DNA of 64,000 nucleotides. Origin: Effusibacillus consociatus. Lineage in GTDB: Bacteria > Bacillota > Bacilli > Tumebacillales > Effusibacillaceae. Every line of letters starts with the position of its first letter. The stretch's first letter is position 1. Of this stretch, positions 34,016 to 42,680 are shown piece after piece. Location: assembly GCF_042652925.1 (NCBI RefSeq), contig NZ_JBHSHC010000157.1, positions 1 through 64,000 of the forward strand, given 5' to 3'. The notes beneath the pieces were generated by a model. The model did no database searches. It was not told where the DNA came from and was given only the letters and a program-made list of their open reading frames with translations. Made by a program: the position numbers and the translations under genes.

Positions 34016-35956
34016 TCAAGGAGCAGGCTGTTCGCTCAGAAAGATTCTTATGGCAGAACCGGGTGGAACCTTGGTACCTGCAGCAGGCGCTTGCGCTACA
34101 ACGTATTTGCCCTGTCCGACCGTCTCGACCCGAAGATGTGCAGCGCTTTGGATCATCACCTTCTGAGCTTCTTCAATTGAGAGTCCCGCTAATTGTGGAA
34201 CCTCTACCGGACGAATGTCCCCATATTTGTATTCGCGAGAAATTCCGTTTTTCCTTGCCGGAACATTTAAATAATGAAGAGAATCTGCCAGAACGTTTCC
34301 TACTACCGGTGCGGCGATCACTCCCCCGAAAACCAGACCGGCTTTCGGATTGTCAACCGCAATATAGGCCACCAGTTTCGGATCATCTGCCGGAGCCATA
34401 CCGATAAATGACACAATATAATGACCTTGCTTATACCCTCCGCCCGGAGCTGCCACCTGGGCGGTACCTGTCTTCCCTGCAATCCGATATCCTTCCCGAA
34501 ACGCATTCTTTCCGGTTCCCCGAGCGACCACACTTTCGAGCGTCTCACGAACTGTCTTGGCGGTCACTTCGGAAACCACCCGCTGTTTTTCCTTCGGTTC
34601 AATTCTTTCGATCACTTTTCCGGTTTCCGGTTCAATCCATTCTTTCGCCACATGGGGTTCCATTAAAAGGCCGCCGTTTGCAATAGCGGAAACCGCCATT
34701 ACTTGTTGGATAGGAGTCACGGATACCCCCTGACCGAACGAAGTGGTGGCAAGTTCCAACGGACCCACTCTGTTCAATTTGAACATAATTCCTTTGCCTT
34801 CACCCGGCATATCGATTCCGGTTTTTTGACCGAATCCGAATTTATAGATATAGCTGAACAGCTTCTCCTTTCCCAATCGCTGTCCCATAAGCATAAACCC
34901 GGGGTTGCAGGAGTTCTCCACAACCTCCAGAAATGTTTCCGAACCGTGTCCGCCAGCTTTCCAGCAGCGAATTTTGCGACCTGCAACTTCATAATAACCC
35001 GGGTCATAAAAGCGGTCTTTTAAATTGATTTTGTTCTCTTCCAAAGCGGCAGCAAGAGTTACGATTTTAAAAGTCGATCCCGGCTCGAATGTTTTCCAGA
35101 TTGCCAGATTTCGATTAAATACTTCTTGCGGATAATCTTTATAGTTTCCCGGCTTGAACGTCGGGTAGTTTTCCATCGCCAGGATTTCGCCGGTCTTTGG
35201 ATCTGCTACAATTCCCATGACCCCGTCAGGATTTGTTGTCGCCACGACATTCTCGATCTCCCGCCGCAAAAATGTCGAGATTTCCTTATCGATCGTCAAT
35301 TTCAGATTTTGTCCGTTCTCCGGAGGCGTATAAGTATCATCTTCCCCACTTATTCTCTGTCCGGTCACGTTTGCCATAAACGAAATACTGCCCTTTTTCC
35401 CTCGCAAACGCTCATCATACCATTGCTCCAGTCCCGTCAGTCCCTGATTGTCAATTCCGGAGAACCCCAGAATATGAGCTGCCAAAGATTCGAAAGGATA
35501 ATAACGTTTGCCCTCTTCGGTAACATAAATGCCAGGCAATTTCAAGGCACGAACTTCCTTCGCTTTTTGCTCCTCGATTTTGCGTCCCCCCGGCGTCACA
35601 TATACAATTGATGTCCGTTTGCTGATCTTTGACAGAATGTCTTCCGTTTGGACTCCCAAGACCTTTGCCAGTTTCTCCGCTGTTGCCGGCTTGTCTTTAA
35701 TCTGTGCCGGGATAGCAACCACAGTAGGAGCACTGCCGTTGTATGCAAGCACTTCTCCATTGCGATCCAGAATGGTGCCCCTTTTGGATTCAACCGGTAT
35801 GTCTCGACGCCACAGGTCTTCCGCTTTCTTTGTTAACCACGGGGACTGGATCAATTGTATATAGGCCAGGCGTCCGATCAACGCCAGAAAAACCGTACCC
35901 AGTACGAATAATACCAAGACCAGTCTTTTTCGAAGAATCCCGTTTACAGCGCGCAC
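34016..35956 (-). CDS. spoVD: penicillin-binding protein SpoVD
   Basis: A class B transpeptidase. N-terminal membrane anchor (RKRLVLVLFVLGTVFLALIG), dimerisation domain, transpeptidase domain with active-site STFK (EPGSTFKIV), SCN (VENSCNPGF) and KTG (AGKTGTAQ), and one C-terminal PASTA domain. I choose GTG 35956 (preceded by GAGGGGGCGG), giving 646 residues, equal to B. subtilis SpoVD, whose N-terminus is similar. The protein crosslinks spore cortex peptidoglycan with SpoVE. An IS110 remnant separates it from pbpB, so a local promoter is needed; none was clear in 35957-36088. Confidence 0.95.
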   Translation of the reverse strand: MRAVNGILRKRLVLVLFVLGTVFLALIGRLAYIQLIQSPWLTKKAEDLWRRDIPVESKRGTILDRNGEVLAYNGSAPTVVAIPAQIKDKPATAEKLAKVLGVQTEDILSKISKRTSIVYVTPGGRKIEEQKAKEVRALKLPGIYVTEEGKRYYPFESLAAHILGFSGIDNQGLTGLEQWYDERLRGKKGSISFMANVTGQRISGEDDTYTPPENGQNLKLTIDKEISTFLRREIENVVATTNPDGVMGIVADPKTGEILAMENYPTFKPGNYKDYPQEVFNRNLAIWKTFEPGSTFKIVTLAAALEENKINLKDRFYDPGYYEVAGRKIRCWKAGGHGSETFLEVVENSCNPGFMLMGQRLGKEKLFSYIYKFGFGQKTGIDMPGEGKGIMFKLNRVGPLELATTSFGQGVSVTPIQQVMAVSAIANGGLLMEPHVAKEWIEPETGKVIERIEPKEKQRVVSEVTAKTVRETLESVVARGTGKNAFREGYRIAGKTGTAQVAAPGGGYKQGHYIVSFIGMAPADDPKLVAYIAVDNPKAGLVFGGVIAAPVVGNVLADSLHYLNVPARKNGISREYKYGDIRPVEVPQLAGLSIEEAQKVMIQSAAHLRVETVGQGKYVVAQAPAAGTKVPPGSAIRIFLSEQPAP

Positions 35957-36088
35957 ACTTTCCGCCCCCTCTTGTCGCCACAGATTCATTACCAACCATA
36001 TGCTTGTCATGCTCGGACTAGAAGTGGGAAGCTGACAAACGAAAAGATTGGACAGGCAGCGCAAACTATTCTGAAAGCGGGGACTAAA

Positions 36089-36196
36089 ATGGACTCTCAC
36101 ATTTTAGCGCTTATCTTGCTTGCAACTGCCGTTGGCCTGGGATTCGTTACTATGGCCCGTCATGGTCTGAGAACAGAAGAAAGCGAACCCGAATAA
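36089..36196 (+). CDS. 35-residue single-pass membrane peptide (hypothetical)
   Basis: ATG 36089 is preceded by CGGGGAC and gives MDSHILALILLATAVGLGF followed by a basic/acidic tail ending EESEPE. One hydrophobic helix is predicted. It is divergent from spoVD and lies in the gap next to the IS110 remnant. No family is recognised and it may be a chance frame. Confidence 0.32.
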   Translation: MDSHILALILLATAVGLGFVTMARHGLRTEESEPE

Positions 36197-36207
36197 CTCC
36201 GTATTGA

Positions 36208-36252
36208 AAAATAAACAAGGCAGAAGTCATGCACTATGGCTTCTGCCTTGTT
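36208..36252 (-). terminator. terminator after the IS110 remnant
   Basis: AACAAGGCAGAAG (36214-36226) and CTTCTGCCTTGTT (36240-36252) form a perfect 13-bp stem with a 13-base loop. On the minus strand TTTATTTTTC follows. It would stop transcription arriving from pbpB and the transposase before spoVD. Confidence 0.8.
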
Positions 36253-36286
36253 ATTCGTCTCAATACTTCTGCGTTCCTGAGAGATG

Positions 36287-37066
36287 CTAGTGAAGTTTCA
36301 CTTCAATTTCCGGAAGGATGATGGAGGCGGCATTACGGTCAATACCATGGATGCCCCCGAGTGATTCAACCTCCACCTGACGGGTAAGGAGCGAGTCAAT
36401 CTGGGCGTCAATGTCTGCCAGAGATTGTTCCAGAAACCTGAGGTGTGCCCAAGAACCGCGGAGTAAAAAGCGATGGTGAAGGGAGAGCTTTATGTCCAGC
36501 GCATCAATCTCCCCATGATCCATGAGATGCTGGAGAATCACGCGACCTGTAACTCCAAACACATCGGAAACTGCAGAAGCCAGCTTGTTACCGGCTGTGT
36601 CCAAGAGTTTTTGGATTCGGTTTTTCTCAATCGTAATATTCTGAATGAGTTTTTTCTTATGGCGGGTGAGTTCCCGAAGCGTACGAATGTCTTGCGGGGG
36701 AACAAAACTGCCTGCAATGTGCCCGGAACGGAGAAGCTTTGCAATCCACTCCGCATCCGAAATGTCGTTTTTCCGTCCTGAAACATTCTTAATCCGCTGG
36801 GCATTGGCCAGCTTGATGTTGAAGTGTCCTTCCAATACCTGAAACACAGGCTTCCAGTAGGTACCCGTACTTTCAATGGCTACATGGGTGCAACGTTCAG
36901 ATTGCAACCAAGCCAGAAGTTCTTTAAGCCCATTCGACATGGTGGAAAATGTACGGATTTCCTTACGGGGTCGTTGGTCCAGGGAACCGGCAAGCAAACA
37001 GGCTACCACAGTGTGCCGATGAACATCCAAACCGCAACAGCTTTCGAGAATTGCCTCCACATGCAT
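36287..37066 (-). pseudogene. IS110-family transposase, C-terminally truncated
   Basis: A 259-residue product with the IS110 N-terminal DEDD (RuvC-like) domain: SCCGLDVHRHTVVACL (Asp), HVAIESTGTYWKPVF (Glu) and GRKNDISDAEWIAKLL (Asp), then a coiled-coil. It breaks off at GGIHGIDRNAASIILPEIEVKLH, the start of the C-terminal Tnp_IS116/IS110/IS902 domain. About 100-150 residues, including the family's essential Ser, are missing, so the element should not transpose by itself. It lies between pbpB and spoVD, flanked by terminators on both sides. Only about 65 bases of possible 5' end remain before the pbpB terminator. Confidence 0.88.
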
Positions 37067-37131
37067 CCCTCCAAAAGTAAACTTGGGGAAGAGAGCGGGT
37101 ATTTCTTCTGCCTTATGCGATGATGTTGGGC

Positions 37132-37155
37132 AAAAAAGCGCGTCACCTGACGCGC
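37132..37155 (-). terminator. rho-independent terminator after pbpB
   Basis: On the minus strand GCGCGTCA, GG, TGACGCGC, then TTTTTT. A textbook terminator 23 bases after the pbpB stop, cutting pbpB from spoVD. Confidence 0.92.
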
Positions 37156-37178
37156 TTCATCAAGACACTTTAACTGAC

Positions 37179-39362
37179 TTAACCGGGGCCAAACGTTAAT
37201 TTGATCTTGGAGCCGGCAGGGACAAACGAGCCGCCTTTCTGTTCTTGACCGGTTACATACCCTGACCCGGTTGGATCCGGAACCAGATCCAGGATCGATA
37301 AAATCTCAAATGCTTCTTTCATGCTTTTTCCTGTTAAATCAGGTACCTGCACGTTCCCTTGACTGTCTTTTCCGTTTCCGGCGATCACAATGCCGGACCC
37401 TCCAGCCAGAATCTTAGTCCCTGCTTTCGGCCACTGGGCCGTGACTTTCTCTCCCGTACCGAGGATTTGCAACCGGATCTGATTCACTTTGGCAGTCTCC
37501 AAAGCTTGATTCCGGTTCATTCCGATCCAATTTGGAACATTGGAGTATTTGATCAGATTGTTGGGGTTGACCTGGACCGGTTTGGAACCTTCTACCTTAA
37601 ACCCGATATACGGAAGCACATTCGCAAACACTTCTTTGGCAAACGGAGTAGCCACAACGTTTCCAAACTGCAGGTCATTATTTGGCGAATCGACAGTCAC
37701 ATAGACGAGCACTTTAGGCTTGTCTGCAGGTGCGAAACCGATGAACGAACCGATATACCGGTCGTCCTCATAACCGCCAGTCGCTTTCGCAATCTGTGCG
37801 GTACCGGTTTTTCCCGCAATTCGGTACCCCTCGATGTAACCCGCCTTTGCCTCGTCGTTCTTGACGATGCCTTCCATGACATCCCGCATCGTAGCCATCA
37901 CTTCGGGCGTCGCCACTTCACTGATCACATGCGGCTTCTGCTCCTGAATCGTAGCGTCTGTTTTCGGATCGCGAATTTCTTTCATCACAAACGGTCGCAT
38001 GACCTTTCCGCCATTTGCCACTGCCGAAACGGCAGCCACTTGCTGCATGGGGGTTACGGCATTTCCTTGTCCGAAGGATGTGCTGGCAAGGTTTATGTCA
38101 CTCTTCTGCTGCGGTTCGAACAAGATCGATCTTCCCTCACCCGGCAAATCCACACCGGTCTTTTGGTTAAACCCGAAACGATAGATGTAATCGTACAGCT
38201 TGTCCCAGCCAAGTCGTTGTCCGAGCAGGATCATTCCTACGTTACTGGATTGTTCCATACCTTGACGGAATGTGAGAGGACGAGAGCCCTTTTGAGAATA
38301 GTTCCAGTCATGGATTGGCGTACCGGAGACATTTAAAACACCTGCCGTGAAGGTTTCATTAAGACTGACTTTTTGTTCCGCCAGGGCGGCTGTCATGGTC
38401 ACGATCTTGAATGTCGAGCCCGGTTCAAAGGTCGCGTTGACGGCCCGGTTGTTATCGAGTACCTTTTGCTCCGATTCACCGAATTTGTTCGGGTTAAAAG
38501 TCGGGCGGTTCGCCAATGCAAGAATCTCACCTGTATTTGGATCTGCAACTACAATCGAGGCGTTTTCCGGTTTATACTTTTGTACCAAACTATCAAGTGC
38601 ATCCTCGGCGTAGTGTTGAATTGTTTCATCGATCGTAAGCCAAATATCCTTGCCGTCTACTGCTGACTTGATCTCTTCCTCTTCATACGGCAGCGGATTC
38701 CCTTTGCTGTCTTGCAAAAATCTTCGTGAACCGTCCTTTCCCCGCAGTACATCATCATACTGCAGTTCAACTCCGGCGCCGCCTTTCCCGTCCTTTGTCA
38801 CAAATCCCAAGACGTGAGCCGCAAGAGGACCGTTCGGATAATGACGAGTGGTGGTTTTGGTCAAGAAGATTCCATTTAAATTAAGCTTCTCGATCTTTTC
38901 CGCTGTATCTGCATCCACCGCTTGTTTTAAATCGACTCCCCCTTGTGGTTTACTTGTCAGAATCTCGTAGATTTTATTCTCAGGCATTTTCAGGAGCGGG
39001 GCCAATTTTTGCGCATACACCTGCGGATCTCCCTGCCACGCTTCCAGTTCCTTCGATTTTTTCGCTTTCGGATTGTCAACTGCCTGTTTCGCTGCTTTCA
39101 TTTGGTCGATATCGGCTGACACGTTATAAGCCGCTGTGGTATATGCGAGTTTTTTCCCGTTACGGTCGTAGATAGTGCCTCGAACCGCTTCTATTGTTGC
39201 TTTTGTGCGCCAAATGGCTTCGGCTGACTTTGCCCACGCTTCGCTTTTAAACAGTTGAATATAACCAAGTCGAAGAATCAATACGGCCAACCCGAAAACC
39301 AAAAACAGCCGCAGCCATCTGGAGCGGACTTTAATGTTGTGATCGATCATTCCGTCGATCAC
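37179..39362 (-). CDS. pbpB: cell-division transpeptidase PBP2B (FtsI type) with two PASTA domains
   Basis: A 727-residue class B penicillin-binding protein. It has a membrane anchor (WLRLFLVFGLAVLILRLGYI), a dimerisation domain, a transpeptidase domain with EPGSTFKIVT (active Ser), EQSSNVGM (SxN) and AGKTGTAQ (KTG), and two C-terminal PASTA repeats beginning near VPNWIGMNRNQALE and VPDLTGKSMKEAFE. It makes septal crosslinks with FtsW and is recruited by FtsL, which its start overlaps by four bases. The homologous SpoVD follows after the IS110 remnant. Confidence 0.95.
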   Translation of the reverse strand: MIDGMIDHNIKVRSRWLRLFLVFGLAVLILRLGYIQLFKSEAWAKSAEAIWRTKATIEAVRGTIYDRNGKKLAYTTAAYNVSADIDQMKAAKQAVDNPKAKKSKELEAWQGDPQVYAQKLAPLLKMPENKIYEILTSKPQGGVDLKQAVDADTAEKIEKLNLNGIFLTKTTTRHYPNGPLAAHVLGFVTKDGKGGAGVELQYDDVLRGKDGSRRFLQDSKGNPLPYEEEEIKSAVDGKDIWLTIDETIQHYAEDALDSLVQKYKPENASIVVADPNTGEILALANRPTFNPNKFGESEQKVLDNNRAVNATFEPGSTFKIVTMTAALAEQKVSLNETFTAGVLNVSGTPIHDWNYSQKGSRPLTFRQGMEQSSNVGMILLGQRLGWDKLYDYIYRFGFNQKTGVDLPGEGRSILFEPQQKSDINLASTSFGQGNAVTPMQQVAAVSAVANGGKVMRPFVMKEIRDPKTDATIQEQKPHVISEVATPEVMATMRDVMEGIVKNDEAKAGYIEGYRIAGKTGTAQIAKATGGYEDDRYIGSFIGFAPADKPKVLVYVTVDSPNNDLQFGNVVATPFAKEVFANVLPYIGFKVEGSKPVQVNPNNLIKYSNVPNWIGMNRNQALETAKVNQIRLQILGTGEKVTAQWPKAGTKILAGGSGIVIAGNGKDSQGNVQVPDLTGKSMKEAFEILSILDLVPDPTGSGYVTGQEQKGGSFVPAGSKIKLTFGPG

Positions 39363-39724
39363 TCCCTGCCCGCCTTGGCGACAGCCCCCGGATTCGTCGA
39401 CACCATCCCAATTTCACGGGCTTTCGAAACGATGCGACCAGGAGATTTCAATTCATTTACCCGGTCATTTAGTTTGGCGTTTACTAACATCTGTTCTTCC
39501 ATTTGTATCTTCAACCGTTCCACTTCAATATTGGTTCGTGCAATCTCGGAGTATTGACCAATAATTCCGCAGAGAACAATTGTGCAGAACAGAATGGTCG
39601 CCATCCACTTCAGTCGTTCCCCACTGGTCTTCTGAACTGCTGTTTGTTGGACGCTTGGACGAGAGATTTCCGTTTGTTTCCCCCATGCTGCCGTAGTGCC
39701 GTGCACTGATCTTGCTGCTAACAT
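39359..39724 (-). CDS. ftsL: cell-division protein FtsL
   Basis: A 121-residue bitopic protein with a basic/polar cytoplasmic N-terminus, one membrane segment (WMATILFCTIVLCGIIG) and a leucine-zipper-like coiled coil (IEVERLKIQMEEQMLVNAKL). It forms a complex with DivIB and DivIC and activates septal synthesis. Position between rsmH and pbpB is diagnostic; sequence conservation in this family is low. Confidence 0.92.
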   Translation of the reverse strand: MLAARSVHGTTAAWGKQTEISRPSVQQTAVQKTSGERLKWMATILFCTIVLCGIIGQYSEIARTNIEVERLKIQMEEQMLVNAKLNDRVNELKSPGRIVSKAREIGMVSTNPGAVAKAGRE

Positions 39725-39747
39725 AAACCTATCCCCTCTCCAATTTT

Positions 39748-40686
39748 TTATATACGTTCGGCTATCCGAAGCTTAGCAGACCGTGCACGCGGATTTTGTT
39801 CCAGTTCTTCATCAGAAGGCAAAATCGGCTTTCGCGTGATCATCTTTAACTTCGGTTCGTTGCTGCATTGGCAGATCGGTAACTCAGGAGGACAAATACA
39901 TCCTTTTGACGCTTCCTGAAAAACGTTTTTTGCAATCCGATCTTCCAACGAATGGAATGTAATAATCGAGATTCTGCCTCCCGCTTTTAAACAATCAATG
40001 GCATCCCTGATTGCCTGTTCAAACACATTCAATTCATCATTCACTGCAATTCGAAACGCTTGAAATGTGCGTTTCGCAGGATGCGGGCCATCCCGTCGGG
40101 CGCCCGCCGGGATGGCTGCTTTGATGATATCCACCAATTCCCCGGTCGTGTGGATCGGCCCATTTTTCCTGGCCTTCACGATGAATTCCGCGATTCGTTT
40201 GCCCCAGCGCTCTTCTCCGTATTGGAAGATCACGTTGGCTATCTCTTTCTCGTCCCAAGTATTCACGAGATCATAAGCACTGAATGGTTGGGTGGTATCC
40301 ATACGCATGTCGAGTGGGGCATCCTTCATGTAACTGAAGCCTCGTTCCCCTTCATCCAACTGAGGTGAGCTGACCCCCAGGTCGAACAAAACACCGTTAA
40401 CACCATCCGGCTGATACTGTTCCACAACGCGCCTCAAATAACGAAAGTTGGAATGGACAATTTCATAGCGACCCTGAAAATCGGCCAGCACCTTTTTGGC
40501 ATTCTCGATAGCCCACATGTCTTGGTCGATCGCGATCAATTTTCCGTTTGGAGACGTACGCTCCAGGATCCGTTTGCTGTGGCCTGCTCCCCCAAGGGTG
40601 CAGTCGACGTAGACACCACCCGGTTGCGGCGCTAACCCTTCTACCGCTTCTTCTGCAAAGACTGACACATGATGAAAATCAGACAT
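39748..40686 (-). CDS. rsmH: 16S rRNA m4C1402 methyltransferase RsmH (MraW)
   Basis: A 312-residue SAM-dependent methyltransferase with YVDCTLGGAGHSKRIL (SAM site), VLFDLGVSSPQLDEGERGFSY and GGRISIITFHSLEDRI. It methylates N4 of C1402 in 16S rRNA. It is the second gene of the dcw operon, 105 bases after mraZ; the gap contains a structured repeat. Confidence 0.97.
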   Translation of the reverse strand: MSDFHHVSVFAEEAVEGLAPQPGGVYVDCTLGGAGHSKRILERTSPNGKLIAIDQDMWAIENAKKVLADFQGRYEIVHSNFRYLRRVVEQYQPDGVNGVLFDLGVSSPQLDEGERGFSYMKDAPLDMRMDTTQPFSAYDLVNTWDEKEIANVIFQYGEERWGKRIAEFIVKARKNGPIHTTGELVDIIKAAIPAGARRDGPHPAKRTFQAFRIAVNDELNVFEQAIRDAIDCLKAGGRISIITFHSLEDRIAKNVFQEASKGCICPPELPICQCSNEPKLKMITRKPILPSDEELEQNPRARSAKLRIAERI

Positions 40687-40709
40687 GAACTACACCTCAT
40701 AAAACATCT

Positions 40710-40751
40710 CCCATTAAAACCTACGAAGCTTATTCCGAGTACTTTAATGGG
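40710..40751. repeat. dispersed intergenic inverted repeat, copy upstream of rsmH
   Basis: CCCATTAAA (40710-40718) and TTTAATGGG (40743-40751) form a 9-bp stem, with ATTCCGAGT (40732-40740) next to the right arm and GACCCG after it. Compared with 26084-26134 the core is conserved while both stem arms changed together, which suggests selection for the structure. Confidence 0.75.
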
Positions 40752-40791
40752 GACCCGAAAGATCTCAAAAGTAGTCGGAACGTCCTTCGCT

Positions 40792-41223
40792 TTAGAAGTT
40801 GAGATCGGTGAGTTTCTCGGCAATTGCCGCAAATGAATCGGCCGCATCGTTGCTGTAGGATTCCCAAGCTTCTTTCGCCCAGATTTCGACCCGATTGGAT
40901 ACGCCGATGACCACACAATCCCGGACCAATTTTGCATAGTCCCGGAGCGGCCCGGGAATCAAAACTCTCCCCTGTTTATCCAATTCACACTCGCTGGCTC
41001 CCGAGAAGAAGAAGCGGACGAATGCACGGGCGTCGGCACTGGTTAATGGAAGACTTTTCAATTTTGCTTCTAGATTCTCCCACTCCTTGCGGGGGTATAC
41101 GAACAGGCAGTTATCAAGGCCACGGGTAACAACGAAGCCAGCCCCCAGTCCATCCCGGAATTTTGCGGGTACGATCAGGCGGCCTTTCTCGTCGACACTA
41201 TGTTGATATTCACCCATGAACAC
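40792..41223 (-). CDS. mraZ: transcriptional regulator MraZ
   Basis: A 143-residue protein with two SpoVT-AbrB-like halves, FMGEYQHSVDEKGRLIVPAKFRD and ASECELDKQGRVLIPGPLRDYA, each with the DxKGR/DKQGR motif. MraZ binds tandem repeats before its own gene and regulates the division/cell-wall operon. Such repeats are visible just upstream at 41251-41280. Confidence 0.97.
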   Translation of the reverse strand: MFMGEYQHSVDEKGRLIVPAKFRDGLGAGFVVTRGLDNCLFVYPRKEWENLEAKLKSLPLTSADARAFVRFFFSGASECELDKQGRVLIPGPLRDYAKLVRDCVVIGVSNRVEIWAKEAWESYSNDAADSFAAIAEKLTDLNF

Positions 41224-41250
41224 CCTGCATCACCACCTCGAGGGAATGTT

Positions 41251-41280
41251 CACCACTTCCCTCCACTTTCCTCCACCTCT
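41251..41280 (-). promoter_or_regulatory. MraZ-binding repeats upstream of mraZ
   Basis: Three tandem 10-base units read on the minus strand as AGGTGGAGGA, AAGTGGAGGG and AAGTGGTGAA. The GTGG core recurs every 10 bases, i.e. on one face of the helix, as in known MraZ operators. The units lie 27-57 bases upstream of the mraZ start. Confidence 0.75.
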
Positions 41281-41316
41281 TGTTTAACAGATTCGTTTCA
41301 CAGGAAAAAAATCCTG

Positions 41317-41402
41317 CTATCCACAGGAAAAATTTTTTTGAGAACATTGATGCAATCGCAATTTTTAGGCAGTAAGCCCTATTGATCCACAGGTTATCCA
41401 CA
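41317..41402 (+). promoter_or_regulatory. DnaA-box cluster upstream of mraZ
   Basis: One perfect DnaA box TTATCCACA (41394-41402) and two near matches, TGATCCACA (41383-41391) and CTATCCACA (41317-41325), stand in the same orientation with an A/T-rich stretch (41328-41346) between. Two boxes are spaced 11 bases, one helical turn. No replication gene lies nearby, so regulation of the division operon by DnaA is a possibility. Confidence 0.55.
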
Positions 41403-41484
41403 GTCTGAACGGGACTATTTTCCCAGTTTGCATGAAGCGGGGAAAAGTGGCGTGTTCAAAAGCGATTTTGGTCAATCCGAAACC

Positions 41485-41504
41485 GGTGGGGGAAAGTGGA
41501 GGAA
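41485..41504 (+). promoter_or_regulatory. second MraZ-type repeat pair, opposite orientation
   Basis: GGTGGGGGAA and AGTGGAGGAA are adjacent 10-base units on the plus strand, matching the mraZ operator units but facing the other way about 210 bases upstream. The region 41405-41690 otherwise shows no gene that I can support. Confidence 0.4.
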
Positions 41505-41675
41505 AAACGTTCGAACCATTGTTTACTTCGCTCTCGCATAATCTTTTGCTGCTTCAGTTAATTTTGATCCGCAATCAGGGCAGTGTTGAAGCCCAGGCCG
41601 GAAATAAACGTTTTGTGATGGAGGGGGGCATAATTTACTTCGACACAGGAATTGGAAAATAATTGTCCTTCGGAG

Positions 41676-41703
41676 AAAAAAAAACCGCGGTTCAAAGAAC
41701 CGC
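41676..41703 (-). terminator. terminator after the arginase-family gene
   Basis: On the minus strand GCGGTTC, TTT, GAACCGC, then a run of T (41676-41684 as A on plus). The stem overlaps the last codons and stop of the arginase-family gene and closes the accessory operon. Confidence 0.85.
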
Positions 41704-42657
41704 TGCTGATTCCATTCCCTGCCAAATCTCTCGTTTTACAACACCCGCCATAAAGTTCATCACGATATTGGCTGCGATATGGGAAGTGAAATTCTCTTGT
41801 GGGTCATACCACGGACTCACTTCATTGATATCCATCCCGACCACAGGAATCGATGAACAGATTTCAAATACGCTGTCCATAACTTCATAAGCAAAGAGAC
41901 CGTTGGGATTTGGTACACTGCAACCTGGGGCAAATGCTTGGTCAATGCAATCGATGTCGATAGACAAGTAAGCGCCTTTGGTGTGTTTCAGCACATGGTT
42001 GATGGCTTCCTGAATAACACTCTCACGCCCATACTTTCTCAGTTCATAGACCGTCCAAATCTTAGCTCCCCTCTTTTCAAGCTCAGCCATATAGTACTCG
42101 GAGTAAATAGGCGCGCCAATTCCAATCATCGCAACATTCCTATAATCAATGACATCCTCTAAGGTCCTCAACCAATGCCCGGAGTGCTCCTTACCGGTCA
42201 ATGGCTCCCGGAAGTCAAAGTGTGTGTCGAACATAATTAAACCGAAATTTTGGGCCGATCGCTGCTGCATGCCACGGATAATAGGGTCCGTAATGGAATG
42301 GTCACCACCCAAAAAAATCGGTATGTACTCTTTAGGTATTTGTACAACAGCATTTTCCATATTTTTATAAGACTGTCGAAGATCGTGAACGATATCTACC
42401 AAACCCAGGTCATGAAAAACCGTGTTTTGTAATGATACGCGCTTATCCGTACAATACAGGCTGTAGCTGTTTAAAACATCTAAAATGCTTTGTGGACCGA
42501 ATCGGGTCCCCGGCCGATGGCTCACCGCATAGTCGAAGGGGATGCCTAGAAAACCAAATTGTACAAAGTCCGCCCCCAACTCCTTTTTATTTCCCCAATT
42601 CTGCGAAATCCATTTGACAGTTGGATCATTCACAACTCTTATTTTGTCAATATCCAT
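41692..42657 (-). CDS. arginase/agmatinase-family (ureohydrolase) protein
   Basis: A 321-residue binuclear-Mn hydrolase. The metal ligands are intact: GGDHS (His120), DTHFD (Asp144, His146, Asp148) and DIDCIDQAFAPG (Asp234, Asp236). The family hydrolyses guanidino groups of arginine, agmatine, formiminoglutamate, or, in some RiPP clusters, arginine residues inside a peptide. Last gene of the accessory operon, 23 bases after the CHAT-like gene and ended by a terminator. The lack of other arginine-catabolic genes argues for a dedicated role in the cluster, possibly on a peptide or guanidino product; this is inference. Confidence 0.88.
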   Translation of the reverse strand: MDIDKIRVVNDPTVKWISQNWGNKKELGADFVQFGFLGIPFDYAVSHRPGTRFGPQSILDVLNSYSLYCTDKRVSLQNTVFHDLGLVDIVHDLRQSYKNMENAVVQIPKEYIPIFLGGDHSITDPIIRGMQQRSAQNFGLIMFDTHFDFREPLTGKEHSGHWLRTLEDVIDYRNVAMIGIGAPIYSEYYMAELEKRGAKIWTVYELRKYGRESVIQEAINHVLKHTKGAYLSIDIDCIDQAFAPGCSVPNPNGLFAYEVMDSVFEICSSIPVVGMDINEVSPWYDPQENFTSHIAANIVMNFMAGVVKREIWQGMESAAVL

Positions 42658-42680
42658 AATAATCCCCCAGATTCATGATT

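Noticed and set aside
41432..41662. 76-codon plus-strand frame upstream of mraZ
   Set aside because: No ribosome site, composition unlike a protein, overlaps the MraZ-type repeat pair.
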